Source of the DNA: CAYYFX01 sp964571855
Lineage (GTDB): Bacteria; ARS69
Reading direction: 5' to 3'
NCBI GenBank assembly: GCA_964571855.1
Contig: CAZNDO010000002.1
Span: 186,001 to 250,000, forward strand
Length of the DNA: 64,000 nt
Shown here one piece after another: positions 43,912 to 53,506 of the stretch (its first letter is position 1; each line of letters opens with the position of its first letter). The position numbers and the translations under genes are program-made. The notes under the pieces were generated by a model that was not told where the DNA came from, made no database searches, and saw nothing but the letters and a program-made list of their open reading frames with translations.

Positions 43912-46900
43912 TCAGAGCCCCTGGCCGTGGCACTTCTTGTACTTCTTCCCGCTGCCGCACGGGCAGGGGTCGTTGCGCCCCACCTCGGGTCGCGACGGAG
44001 CGGCTCCGGCCGGCAGGCCCGGGCCGGGCCGGCCGCCGCGCGGGGCCGGACCGAAGGCCGCCGGCCGCGGCGGCGTGACGGGGAGCCGCCCCCGCGGCGC
44101 GGCGACACCCGCCGCGACCGGCCGCGCCGGCGCTCCCGCTGCGGCCGGTACCCCGGCGGCCGGCGCCGGCTGGTGGGCGACGCCCTCGGGCGCGCGCGGC
44201 GGCGCGGGCGGAGCCTCGAGCCGGATCTCCGTCCGCATCAGCCGCTCGGCGGTCTGGAGGTCGATCCGGTCCATCAGATCGGAGAAGAGCTGGAACGCCT
44301 CCTTCTTGTACTCCAGCAGCGGGTCCTTCTGCCCGTAGGCGCGCAACCCGATGCCTTCGCGCAGCCGGTCCAGGCTGTAGAGGTGGTCCTTCCAGTTCTG
44401 GTCGATCGTGGTCAGCGTGACGAAGCGCTCGAACTGCCGGTACAGCTCCGGCCCCACGAGCTCCTCGCGCTCCCGGTACCGCGCCAGGACGGCCTCCGCG
44501 CCGACCTCCTTCAGCTCCGGCGCCCCGCGCCCGTCGTGCGCCGCGGCCTCGAAGTCCACGTCCGTGCCCAGCCGCCGCGCGAAGGCGTGCCGGAGCGCGC
44601 CGTAGTCCCAGTCCGCGGCGTTGTCCGAGGCGGTCGCCGTGTGCTCCTCCACGGTGGCGGCCGCGATGTCGGCGATCAGGTTGCGGCACTCCTCCGCGAG
44701 GTCCGCCCCCTCGAGGCTCTCGAGCCGGCGCCCGTAGATGATCTCGCGCTGCTTGTTCATGACGTTGTCGTACTCGAGCAGGTGCTTGCGGATGCCGAAG
44801 TTCTGCTCCTCCACCCGCTTCTGCGCCTTCTCGATGGCGCGCGTCATGAACCGGTGCTCGATGACCTCGCCTTCCTCGACGCCGAGCTTGTCCATGATCG
44901 TGGCGACGCGATCCGACTGGAACAGCCGCATCAGGTCGTCCTCGAGCGACAGGTAGAACCGCGAGGACCCCGGATCCCCCTGGCGCCCGGCGCGGCCGCG
45001 CAGCTGGCGATCGATGCGCCGCGCCTCGTGCCGCTCCGTGCCGATGATGTGCAGTCCGCCCGCATCCGCCACGCCCGGCCCCAGCTTGATGTCCGTGCCG
45101 CGGCCGGCCATGTTCGTGGCGATGGTCACGGCGCCGGGCAGCCCCGCGCGCGAGATGATCTCCGCCTCCTGCTGGTGGTACTTCGCGTTCAGCACGGAGT
45201 GCGGGATGTGCGATCGCTTCAGCATCCGCGAGATCAGCTCGGACGTCTCGACGGACGTGGTACCCACGAGCACGGGCCGCCCGCCCTTGTGGATCTCCTC
45301 GATCTCCTCGAGGACCGCGTTGAACTTCTCCCGCTTCGTGCGGAAGAGCTGGTCCTCGTGGTCCTTGCGCGCCACCGGGCGGTTCGGCGGGATGACCACG
45401 ACGGGCAGCTTGTAGATCTCCATGAACTCCGACTCTTCCGTCTCCGCGGTGCCGGTCATGCCCGCGAGCTTCCGGTACATGCGGAAGTAGTTCTGGAGCG
45501 TGATCGTGGCGAGGGTCTGGTTGTCCCGCTCGATGTGGACGCCTTCCTTCGCCTCCAGCGCCTGGTGCAGCCCGTCGGAGAAGCGGCGGCCGGGCATCAT
45601 GCGCCCGGTGAACTCGTCGACGATGACGACCTTCCCCTCCTCGACGACGTAGTTCACGTCCTTCTCGTACAGGGCGTAGGCCTTCAGCAGCTGGTTCAGG
45701 TTCTGCACGCGCTGCGCGCGCTCGTCGTACGTGGAGTGGAGCTGCTCCTTCGCCCCCAGCTTCCCCCGCTCGTCCAGCTCCGCGTCCCCCTCGATGCGGG
45801 TGAGCTCGTCCGCCAGGTCCGGCAGCACGAACGCCTCCGGGTCCCGCGGGCTCAGCAGGTTCCGGCCCATCTCCGTGAGGTCGCAGGTGTGCCGGCGTTC
45901 CTCGATGGTGTAGTACAGCTCCTCGTCCAGCTCGTGCAGCGTCTTGTCCCGCATGTAGTCCGCTTCGATGTCCTGGATGAGCTTCTTCACGCCCGTCTCG
46001 GCGAGGAGCTTCATGAAGCGGCGGTTCTTCGGCGCGCCGCGCTGCGCGAGCAGGAGCAGACGGCCGGCCTCGCGGCGCGCGTCGTCGTCCTTCTCCTTCT
46101 CCGCCTTCTCCAGCAGCCCCTCCGCCTCGGCGATCTTCGCGTTCACCAGCTCCCGCTGCTTCGCGAACAGGCGCTGCACGGGCGACTTCAACTCGTCGAA
46201 GCGGTGCGTGTCGCTCTCCACCGGGCCGGAGATGATGAGCGGCGTACGCGCCTCGTCGATGAGGACGGAGTCCACCTCGTCCACGATCGCGAAGTGGTGG
46301 CCGCGCTGCACGCGGTCCTCCGCGCGCACCGCCATGTTGTCCCGGAGGTAGTCGAAGCCGAACTCGTTGTTCGTGCCGTAGGTGATGTCCGCGGCGTACG
46401 CCACGCGGCGCTGCGCCGGGGTCTGCCCCTGCTGGATCACGCCCACCGTCAGCCCGAGGAACCGGAAGACCTCGCCCATCCACTGGCTGTCGCGCAGCGC
46501 CAGGTAGTCGTTCACCGTGACGAGGTGCGCGCCCTTCCCCTCCAGCGCGTTCAGGTACAGCGGCAGCACGGCGACCAGCGTCTTGCCCTCGCCGGTGCCC
46601 ATCTCGGCGATCCGCCCGTCGTTCAGCACCATGCCGCCGATGAGCTGGACGTCGAAGGGGACCATGTCCCAGGCGGCCTCGTGGCCGACGAGCTGGAACG
46701 TCCGGCCCCGGAGCCGGCGGCACGCGTCCTTCACCACGGCGAACGCCGGGACGACGAGATCGGCGAGCGGCTCGCCCTGCGCCAGCCGCTCCCGGAACTC
46801 GCGGGTCTTCGCCTGCAGCGCCTCGTCCGGAAGGGCCTCCAGGCCCTTCATCTCCTCGTTGATCGCGTGGACGATGGGCCAGTAGCGCCGGAGATCGCGG

Positions 46901-46938
46901 GACTGCTGGCTGCCGAACAGCCGGGTGAGGAACTTCAA
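43912..46938 (-). CDS. secA: SecA, preprotein translocase ATPase
   Basis: A 1008-residue motor protein. Walker A is EMGTGEGKTLVAVLPLYLNA and Walker B includes VDEVDSVLIDEARTPLI. Helicase motifs include TNMAGRGTDIKLGPG, and RRIDRQLRGRAGRQGDPGSS is intact. A Pro/Ala-rich linker (about 880-985) leads to the C-terminal zinc motif (NDPCPCGSGKKYKKCH). It drives protein export through SecYEG. A 17-residue gap-like insert region after about 220 is rich in Lys/Glu. Confidence 0.98.
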   Translation of the reverse strand: MKFLTRLFGSQQSRDLRRYWPIVHAINEEMKGLEALPDEALQAKTREFRERLAQGEPLADLVVPAFAVVKDACRRLRGRTFQLVGHEAAWDMVPFDVQLIGGMVLNDGRIAEMGTGEGKTLVAVLPLYLNALEGKGAHLVTVNDYLALRDSQWMGEVFRFLGLTVGVIQQGQTPAQRRVAYAADITYGTNNEFGFDYLRDNMAVRAEDRVQRGHHFAIVDEVDSVLIDEARTPLIISGPVESDTHRFDELKSPVQRLFAKQRELVNAKIAEAEGLLEKAEKEKDDDARREAGRLLLLAQRGAPKNRRFMKLLAETGVKKLIQDIEADYMRDKTLHELDEELYYTIEERRHTCDLTEMGRNLLSPRDPEAFVLPDLADELTRIEGDAELDERGKLGAKEQLHSTYDERAQRVQNLNQLLKAYALYEKDVNYVVEEGKVVIVDEFTGRMMPGRRFSDGLHQALEAKEGVHIERDNQTLATITLQNYFRMYRKLAGMTGTAETEESEFMEIYKLPVVVIPPNRPVARKDHEDQLFRTKREKFNAVLEEIEEIHKGGRPVLVGTTSVETSELISRMLKRSHIPHSVLNAKYHQQEAEIISRAGLPGAVTIATNMAGRGTDIKLGPGVADAGGLHIIGTERHEARRIDRQLRGRAGRQGDPGSSRFYLSLEDDLMRLFQSDRVATIMDKLGVEEGEVIEHRFMTRAIEKAQKRVEEQNFGIRKHLLEYDNVMNKQREIIYGRRLESLEGADLAEECRNLIADIAAATVEEHTATASDNAADWDYGALRHAFARRLGTDVDFEAAAHDGRGAPELKEVGAEAVLARYREREELVGPELYRQFERFVTLTTIDQNWKDHLYSLDRLREGIGLRAYGQKDPLLEYKKEAFQLFSDLMDRIDLQTAERLMRTEIRLEAPPAPPRAPEGVAHQPAPAAGVPAAAGAPARPVAAGVAAPRGRLPVTPPRPAAFGPAPRGGRPGPGLPAGAAPSRPEVGRNDPCPCGSGKKYKKCHGQGL

Positions 46939-47111
46939 TGCATCCCCCGGGAAAGGGCCGGACGACGGGGTCCGGGCCGCGAAACGCGAACCGGAAGAAA
47001 CGGGCGGGATCCGACCGCGTCAAGCCCGGGGCGCCGGAACGGGGCGCCCGGGCCCGTCCGGCGGTCCTCCCGCGAGGCTTCCCGCGCGCGAGGCGGGTTC
47101 GTGAGCGAAGG

Positions 47112-47141
47112 AGCCTAGGCCCCGCCGCGAAGGCCTGTCAA
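47112..47141 (-). promoter_or_regulatory. Sigma-70-type promoter for secA
   Basis: The minus strand has TTGACA (47136-47141), an 18-nt spacer and TAGGCT (47112-47117). The leader to the secA ATG would be about 165 nt. It contains GC-rich self-complementary stretches near 47025-47050 that could be regulatory, but no secM-like gene is visible. Confidence 0.6.
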
Positions 47142-47172
47142 GGCGACCCGGGGGCGGCGGGTCGGGGCCGCT

Positions 47173-49017
47173 TCAGGGCAGGTCCAGGGCGTGGAACGTG
47201 CCGCGCAGGGTGCCCACGTACAGGAGGCCGTCCCCGGCGGCCGGCGAGGTGAAGACCTCCGACGGGAGGCGCCGGCGCTCCCGGACCTCCCCGGTGCGCA
47301 CGTCCAGGAAGTGCAGCGTCCCGTCCGAGGACGGCGCCACCACCAGGTCGTCCAGGACGAGCGGGGTCGTGTCGAAGCCCCGGGTGGCCTGCACCTCCCA
47401 GCGGATCTTCCCGGTCCCGGGGTCCAGTGCCGCGAGCCGCCCGCGCCCGGTGCCCGCGAGCACGAGGCCCGCGGCGAGCCGCGGCTTCGCGTTCACGTCC
47501 GCGCCGAGGTCGGTCGCCCACAGGGACTTGCCGTCCGCGGCGTCGAGGCAGCGGAGCGTGCCGTCCTGCGCGCCCACGTAGATGCGCTTCGCGTCGGCAT
47601 CCACCGCGGCCGGCGCCAGGACGGAGGACGCGCCGCGATGCCGCCAGCGCGTGGTCCCGTCGCGGACGTCCAGGCAGTGCACCACGCCATCCATCGAGCC
47701 GACGACCACGGCGTCCTCGCCGAGCGGCTCGGCGGACGCGCGCACGGCCCCCCCGGCCGCGACCGACCACCGCTTCTCCCCCGTCTCGGTCTCGAAGGCG
47801 TGGACGTGCGCGTCGTACGAGCCGATGACCACGGCGCCGTTGGCCAGCACGGGGCTGGCCACGATGCGGCCGCCGGTGCGCGCGCGCCACACGATGTCGC
47901 CGGACGCGGCATCCACGGCCAGCACGTCGCCGCCGTAGGTGCCCACGAAGCACAGGCCGTCGTGCTCCCACGGCGACGAGCCCACGCCGGAGCCGGCGGC
48001 GCGCGTCCACACCAGGTCTCCCGTGGCGGCGTCCAGGCAGTACAGGTTGCCGTCGCGGCTCCCGAACAGGACGTGGCCCGCCGCGACGAACGGCGAGGAG
48101 GTGATCGGGCCGCCCGCGCGGAACTCCCAGGGCGCGGGGCGCGGGGCGGCGGCGTCCACGGCGGGAAGCTCCGGGTCGATCCCGCCGGCGGGGAGGGCGT
48201 CCTCGTCCCCCGCGGGCGCGGCCGTGGAGGCCGCCCCGTCGACCGGCGGCCCCTCCGGGGCGATCGCCGTGCCGGCGGGGACCTCCGTTGCCGGGGCGCC
48301 GGCCTCGGCGGGGGGCGGTGCTGCGGCCGAGTCGGACGCGGCCTCCGGCGCGGGACGGCGGGAGCTTCCGGTGAGCAGCGCCACCATCCGGTCCTCGAGC
48401 GACGGCGCGACGGACGCGTCGGCGCGGTCGGCGGCGTCGCGCGGTGACAGCGCGAGGAACGCCGCCACGAGCGCGGCCGCGCCGGCGAAGGCCCCGGTGA
48501 CCGTCGCGATGCGACGCACCGGGATGCGGCGGCGCGGAGCCGGGGCGGGATCCGCGGCAGCCGCCCGGGCCGGCACCGGCGGGGCGGGCGCGGACACCGG
48601 CGCGTCCGCCGCGGCGAGCCGCCCGAACACGCCCTCCTCGCCCGCGAGTTCGAGGACGTCGCCGGGGACGAGCCGCACCACCTGCGGCTCCGCGAGGGTC
48701 TCGGTGTCGCGGCCGCGCCGGCGGCGGCACGTGATCGTGGCCGACGGGAAGACCCACGCGAGATCGTCGAGGGACACGAGGAACGCCGTGCCTTCCGGCG
48801 CGGACGCGGCCAGGCGCCCGAGCCGCGTGTCCAGGTCCGCCGGGCCGTTCGGATCGTGCAGGTCGCGCAGCGCCGCGCTGAGCGCGTCGCCCTCGCGCGG
48901 GACGACCAGCAGCGTGGTCAACGCCCCGCGGCCGCGTCCCTGCTCGGAATGGATGTGGAAGCGGGCCGATTCCGGCCCGGACTCGATGACCGCACGCGGG
49001 ATGCCCATGGGCTCCAC
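47173..49017 (-). CDS. Membrane protein with PQQ-type beta-propeller
   Basis: A 614-residue protein. The N-terminal part (1-150) is cytoplasmic and unrecognised. One membrane segment lies at about 178-198, preceded by Arg-rich residues (RRRIPVRR). A Pro/Ala linker (200-305) follows. The C-terminal half is a PQQ-like beta-propeller with at least seven blades of the type GNLYCLDAATGDLVW and GDVLAVDAASGDIVW. BamB-like propellers help outer-membrane assembly, but this orientation and the N-domain are different. The function is unknown. A second start, ATG 49008, is possible. Confidence 0.85.
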   Translation of the reverse strand: MEPMGIPRAVIESGPESARFHIHSEQGRGRGALTTLLVVPREGDALSAALRDLHDPNGPADLDTRLGRLAASAPEGTAFLVSLDDLAWVFPSATITCRRRRGRDTETLAEPQVVRLVPGDVLELAGEEGVFGRLAAADAPVSAPAPPVPARAAAADPAPAPRRRIPVRRIATVTGAFAGAAALVAAFLALSPRDAADRADASVAPSLEDRMVALLTGSSRRPAPEAASDSAAAPPPAEAGAPATEVPAGTAIAPEGPPVDGAASTAAPAGDEDALPAGGIDPELPAVDAAAPRPAPWEFRAGGPITSSPFVAAGHVLFGSRDGNLYCLDAATGDLVWTRAAGSGVGSSPWEHDGLCFVGTYGGDVLAVDAASGDIVWRARTGGRIVASPVLANGAVVIGSYDAHVHAFETETGEKRWSVAAGGAVRASAEPLGEDAVVVGSMDGVVHCLDVRDGTTRWRHRGASSVLAPAAVDADAKRIYVGAQDGTLRCLDAADGKSLWATDLGADVNAKPRLAAGLVLAGTGRGRLAALDPGTGKIRWEVQATRGFDTTPLVLDDLVVAPSSDGTLHFLDVRTGEVRERRRLPSEVFTSPAAGDGLLYVGTLRGTFHALDLP

Positions 49018-49036
49018 CTCCGCCTCCCCTGTCCCG

Positions 49037-49759
49037 TCACGCGGCCCAATGTAGCACCAGCCCGGCGACCAGGGGGATCCGGAAGTTGTCGTCCACCGGG
49101 ATCGGAAGGACCTCGGCCAGCGCGGCGGCGAGCGCGCCGAGCGCGACCGCCAGCACCGGCAGCTCCGGCACGAGGAACAGCCCGCCGGCGAGCGAGGCCG
49201 CGAACCCGGCGAGGAACCCCTCGAGCGTCTTGCCGAAGAGGGGCGTCCTCCCCCACGCCATGCCCACGATCGCGGCCATCGTGTCCCCGAGCACGAGGAA
49301 GACGAGGGCGCACGCCGCCTCCGCGGGCGGGAACAGGTACGTGGCCAGGAGCGCGCTCACCAGCATGTAGGTGGAGCCCGTGATGCCGGTGTGCTCGTGG
49401 CGGCGGATGAGCGGCCCGAAGAACGTGATGAAGAGCGAGCGGGCGCGCGGCTGGTGGATCTTCGCCACGTCCGCGACCAGCAGCGCCACCGCCACGACCG
49501 CGAGCGCGCGGCGCACCGCGTCCAGGGGCAGGTGCAGGACGGCCAGCGGGATCACCAGGGACGCCAGGTGGATGGCCTTGCGCGGGGCCTCGTGCCGCAC
49601 GCGGCGACCCGCGGCCTGCGCCTCCTGCCGCAGCCGCTCCGTCACGGCCTCCACATCGCCGCGCAGGCGGTCCGCCACCTCCTGCGCGTCCACCCGCGCG
49701 CGCGCGGCCGTCTCCTGGATCTCCCGTTCCAGCTCGCGGAAGTCCAGCCGCGGCGTCAC
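49037..49759 (-). CDS. Dolichol kinase / CTP-transferase-like membrane protein
   Basis: A 240-residue protein with a coiled-coil N-terminus (1-70) and about six membrane segments. The conserved cytidylyl-transferase/dolichol-kinase pattern is seen in HEHTGITGSTYMLVSALLAT, LGDTMAAIVGMAWGRTPLFG and KTLEGFLAGF. Members phosphorylate polyprenols, phytol or related lipids using CTP. The substrate here is unknown. The GTG start overlaps the upstream NHL gene (GTGA). Confidence 0.8.
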   Translation of the reverse strand: MTPRLDFRELEREIQETAARARVDAQEVADRLRGDVEAVTERLRQEAQAAGRRVRHEAPRKAIHLASLVIPLAVLHLPLDAVRRALAVVAVALLVADVAKIHQPRARSLFITFFGPLIRRHEHTGITGSTYMLVSALLATYLFPPAEAACALVFLVLGDTMAAIVGMAWGRTPLFGKTLEGFLAGFAASLAGGLFLVPELPVLAVALGALAAALAEVLPIPVDDNFRIPLVAGLVLHWAA

Positions 49760-51117
49760 GGCCGTGCGCCCGCCGCGGGCAGCCGCACCGCGATCTGCCG
49801 GCGCCGCTCGAACGAGGAGCGCGACGCGTAGGTCGCGCGCGCCGCGATGTCGATGGTGTACGCGCCCGCGGCCACGCGCGCGCCGTCCGCGCCCGTGCCG
49901 TCCCAGAAGCCCGCGTGCGGGCCCGCGGTCTGGCGGGCCTCCTCCACGAGCCTCGCCACCGTGGCGCCGCGCGCGTCCAGCACGCGCACCTCCACCAGGG
50001 ACTCTTCCGTGAGCAGGTAGTCCAGCCGGATCCCGCCGTCCTCGCTCCGCGCGCGCGCGTCGCGCACGTCGGTCCCGATCCACAGGTACTGCCCGCCGTC
50101 CTCCTCGGTCACGAACACCTGCCCGAAGCGGCGGTGGATGGCGATGCCGCGCGGCCCGAGGAACTGCCCGGGCGACGTGCCGCGCGATCCGAACGTGTCC
50201 AGCGGGAACAGGTCCTCGCGCAGCTTGTGGATGCGGTTCGCCTTCCGGTCCACGGCGAAGACGTTGCCGTGGTAGTCGATGTCCACGTCGTCGAAGGACG
50301 CGTCCGCCGCGGCCAGCGTGCCCGCGTCGCGCGCGGCGCGCAGCGCGCCGGCCGGATCGAAGGAGCGGAGGCGCCGCCCGTCGCGGTCCGCGACCACCAC
50401 GGTGCGCTTGTGCCCGGCGGCGAGGCGATCGCCTTCCGCCACCGTCGCCACGTCCACCGGCCGGGAGAACGCCGCCTCCAGCCCGAACGTGGTCCGCCGG
50501 CCCGTCTCGGCATCGAGTCGCACCACGGCATCCGCGGCGCGGTCGCACACGAGGAACCCTCCGGCGCCGTCCGCGGCGATGCCGAGCGGTTCGCCGAACC
50601 CCTCGTGCGCGCGGAGCGCCGTGAGGCTCTTCCCGTCGTGCCGGAGGATGACCACGCGCCGGTTCCCGGTGTCCGACACGGCGAGCAGCCCGCCGCGGTC
50701 CAGCGCCACGTCGGCCGGCGCGGACAGCGGCCCCACCGCCGTTCCCTTCCCGTCCCAGCGCGCGGCCTTCGTCAGGCCGAACGACGTGAAGATCGCGTTG
50801 CCGCCGGTGTCCGCGGCGACGACGGTGACCTCGTCGTCGTCGTCCCGCGTCTTCGCGTCGTCCGTGGAGGCGAGGCGCGCGACGGCCACGCCGCCCGGCG
50901 ACACGAGCGACGTCCCGGGCATCACGAGCGCGAGCTCGCGCCGCGTGACGCGGCGGAACCCGAACGTGTGCGCGGCCGGCGGCGGGACGAGCGTGGCGGC
51001 CTCCGGGTCCGCGGCGGACGCCGCCGGCGCGGCCGGGCCCCCGCCGAGCGCGGCCAGCAGGGCGAGCGCGACGCCGGTGCGCGCCGGTCGCGGGGATCGC
51101 CGGGGCTCATCCCTCAT
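49756..51117 (-). CDS. Secreted NHL-repeat protein with FlgD-like Ig tail
   Basis: A 453-residue protein with a signal peptide (1-36, ending AASAAD). The middle part (about 90-345) is an NHL-type beta-propeller (LAVSDTGNRRVVILRHDG, GGFLVCDRAADAVVRLDAET, NVFAVDRKANRIHKL). The C-terminal domain (350-440) is Ig-like with VEVRVLDARGATVARLVEE and FWDGTGADGARVAAGAYTID. This type of tail is common in secreted FCB-group proteins. The start lies 11 nt inside the lytic transglycosylase gene. The ligand is unknown. Confidence 0.85.
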   Translation of the reverse strand: MRDEPRRSPRPARTGVALALLAALGGGPAAPAASAADPEAATLVPPPAAHTFGFRRVTRRELALVMPGTSLVSPGGVAVARLASTDDAKTRDDDDEVTVVAADTGGNAIFTSFGLTKAARWDGKGTAVGPLSAPADVALDRGGLLAVSDTGNRRVVILRHDGKSLTALRAHEGFGEPLGIAADGAGGFLVCDRAADAVVRLDAETGRRTTFGLEAAFSRPVDVATVAEGDRLAAGHKRTVVVADRDGRRLRSFDPAGALRAARDAGTLAAADASFDDVDIDYHGNVFAVDRKANRIHKLREDLFPLDTFGSRGTSPGQFLGPRGIAIHRRFGQVFVTEEDGGQYLWIGTDVRDARARSEDGGIRLDYLLTEESLVEVRVLDARGATVARLVEEARQTAGPHAGFWDGTGADGARVAAGAYTIDIAARATYASRSSFERRRQIAVRLPAAGARP

Positions 51118-53461
51118 GCCCGTCCCCTCCCGGCGGCGGCAGCCGCTCCAGCACGTCTCCCCACAGCGCCCGGTAGATGGCCCAGGTGCGGAGCACCTTC
51201 TGCACGTACCCGTGCGTCTCGCGGTACGTGATGCCGGACACGTAGCGGTCCGGATCGAAACCGGTCTCGTCCGCCCGCCACCGCACCGCGTTCCGCTTGC
51301 CCGCGTTGTACGCGGCGAGGGCGAGCAGCGGCTCGCCGTCCAGGTCGTCCAGCAGCTCCCGCAGGTACCGCGCGCCGAGTCGCACGTTCACCTCGGGCAC
51401 GAACAGGTCCGCCGCCGAGAAGCCGTGCAGTCCGGCGCGGACCGCGAGGTCGTACCCGGTGGACGGCATGATCTGGAGCAGGCCCCGCGCGCCGGCGCCG
51501 GACACCGCGGACGCGTCCATCCAGCTCTCCTCGCGCATGACCGCGTAGACGAACAGGGGGTCGAGGTCGTTCGCCGCGGCCCAGCGCCGCACGCTGTCGA
51601 GGTGCGCCACCGGATACAGGAGCCGGGCGACCGCGGGCGGCAGCGTCCCGGACAGCACGTCGGCGCCGGCCTTGGACTTCAGGGATGCGGCGGCGCGCAT
51701 GCCCTCGCGCGGCACGCCGATGGACCAGGCCGCCTCGCCGAGCAGCAGCAGCTGCGCCGGATCCCCGGCGACGGTGCGGCGCAGACCTTCCAGCTCCGCC
51801 TCCGCCTCGTCGCGCAGGCCCAGCGCGGCCAGCGCGCGGGCGCGACGGAACGGCTCCGACGCGGTGAGCGCCGCCAGGCGCGCGGCATCCGGGGCCGTGC
51901 CCGCCCCGGGCTGCCGGCTCACCCACTCCGCCGCGTCCCGGTCCGCCGGCGGCGCGGCTTCCGCCGCCGCGTCGCACCCCAGCTCCCGCCCCAGCGCGAG
52001 CGCGCGCTGCGCCCAGTAGCCGTCCGGGTACTCCGCGCGCACGAACGCGAGCTCGTGGCAGGCCGTCGCCGCGTCTCCCGCATCGCGGTGCGCGCGCGCG
52101 GACCAGAACGCGGCCTCCTCGCGCCGGTCGGACTCCGGGTAGCCGGCGCGCAGCGCGAGCAGCGCGGCGAGCGCGCCGGGCGTGTCGCCGGCCTCGGCGA
52201 GCGCCAAGCCCTCGAACCACGCCGCGTCGTCGGCGAGCTCGTGCGCGGGGCGGAGGCGCCGGAACGCGGCGAACCGCCGGGCGGCCTCCTCATGGCGGTC
52301 GTCGTCGCGGGCCTCGCGCGCCGCCTCGAACTCCGCCAGCGCCCGCACCGAGTCCGCGAAGCTCCCGCCCGCGATGGCGTCGTACTCCGCGAGGCACGCG
52401 TCGATCTGGCCGAGGCGCCACAGGCAGCGGGCCGCATCGAGCGCGGCGGCCTCGCGATCCGCGCGGCGCGCGCCTTCCGGGAGGCGCGCGAACTCCGCGC
52501 GCGCCGCCGTGTACTCGCGCCGCGCCATCGCCACGCGACCGAGGAGCAGCCGCGCCTCGCCTTCGCGCACGGGGTCGGCCGCGCCCCGCAGGAGGCCGAG
52601 CAGCGCGCGGAGGTGCTCCGCGGCGCGGGCGTGATTGCGGCCGGCCATCGCGACCTTCGCGAAGGCGAGCCGATCCTCCGCCCCCGGCGTCGCGACCTCC
52701 GCGAGACGCTCCGTGGCCCGCAGCGCGGCGTCGGTCGCCGGCGCGGCCGCCACGAGCGCGCGCAGCGCCGCCGACTCCGCCGCGGAATCCCCCGCGGCGC
52801 GCGCGACCGTCGCCTGCAGGTCGTGGAGGTCGGCGCGCGCCACCGCGGACCGCGGCGGCACCCGGTCCAGCAGGGCCTGCGCCCGCGGAACGTCGCCGCG
52901 CGCCGCCGCCAGCCCCGCGCCCCGGAACGCGGCGAGCGCGCCGAGCCGCGGCACGCGCGCGGCGTCCGCGGCGGCCTCGAACCGCGCCACCGCCTCGTCG
53001 GGGCGCTCGAGCGACTCCAGGACGAGACCCGCGCGGAACGCGGCGTGGTCCGCGAGGAGCGGCTCGTGCGCGGCGGACTCGAGGTACGCGCGGAGGGCGT
53101 CCTCCGGGAGCCCGGCGGACTCGTGCAGGCGGGCCGTCGTGAAGAACGGGATCTCGCCGCCGAGCGCCGGCGCGCCGCCCCACTCCTGCAGGAGCCGCTC
53201 GCCGTCCCCGGCGCGGCCGGCGGCGACCAGGACGCGGATCAGCGGCTCGCGCGCGGTGGAGTCCCCCGCGGCGAGGGCGCGCCGGTACCCGCGCTCCGCG
53301 ATGTCGTGCAGCCCGGCCGCGGCGAACACGGCAAGATCCCCGGCTGCCTCCGGACCCGCGGGGTCCGGGAGCGGCGACAGCGCCGCGGCGGAGGCGGACG
53401 CCACCGCCACGCACGCGAGCCCCGGGAGGAACGCCGCGGCGCGGCGGAACCGGCGAGTCAT
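51107..53461 (-). CDS. Lytic transglycosylase with TPR repeats (Slt70-like)
   Basis: A 784-residue periplasmic protein with a signal peptide (1-25). TPR/helical repeats fill about 30-620. The C-terminal transglycosylase domain (about 630-770) has the catalytic Glu in MREESWMDASAVSGAGARG, then LLQIMPSTGYDLA, NVRLGARYLRELLDD and ALAAYNAGKRNAVRWR. It cleaves peptidoglycan glycan strands to anhydromuropeptides. A promoter-like sequence upstream (53468-53496) would give a nearly leaderless transcript. Confidence 0.92.
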   Translation of the reverse strand: MTRRFRRAAAFLPGLACVAVASASAAALSPLPDPAGPEAAGDLAVFAAAGLHDIAERGYRRALAAGDSTAREPLIRVLVAAGRAGDGERLLQEWGGAPALGGEIPFFTTARLHESAGLPEDALRAYLESAAHEPLLADHAAFRAGLVLESLERPDEAVARFEAAADAARVPRLGALAAFRGAGLAAARGDVPRAQALLDRVPPRSAVARADLHDLQATVARAAGDSAAESAALRALVAAAPATDAALRATERLAEVATPGAEDRLAFAKVAMAGRNHARAAEHLRALLGLLRGAADPVREGEARLLLGRVAMARREYTAARAEFARLPEGARRADREAAALDAARCLWRLGQIDACLAEYDAIAGGSFADSVRALAEFEAAREARDDDRHEEAARRFAAFRRLRPAHELADDAAWFEGLALAEAGDTPGALAALLALRAGYPESDRREEAAFWSARAHRDAGDAATACHELAFVRAEYPDGYWAQRALALGRELGCDAAAEAAPPADRDAAEWVSRQPGAGTAPDAARLAALTASEPFRRARALAALGLRDEAEAELEGLRRTVAGDPAQLLLLGEAAWSIGVPREGMRAAASLKSKAGADVLSGTLPPAVARLLYPVAHLDSVRRWAAANDLDPLFVYAVMREESWMDASAVSGAGARGLLQIMPSTGYDLAVRAGLHGFSAADLFVPEVNVRLGARYLRELLDDLDGEPLLALAAYNAGKRNAVRWRADETGFDPDRYVSGITYRETHGYVQKVLRTWAIYRALWGDVLERLPPPGGDGHEG

Positions 53462-53467
53462 CCCGTG

Positions 53468-53496
53468 AACATCGGCGGTCCCCCGCCGGCGGTCAA
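53468..53496 (-). promoter_or_regulatory. Possible promoter with leaderless start for the transglycosylase gene
   Basis: The minus strand has TTGACC (53491-53496), a 17-nt spacer and GATGTT (53468-53473). The predicted transcript start coincides with the ATG at 53461. The -10 box is weak, so this is tentative. Confidence 0.35.
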
Positions 53497-53506
53497 GCGG
53501 CGCCGG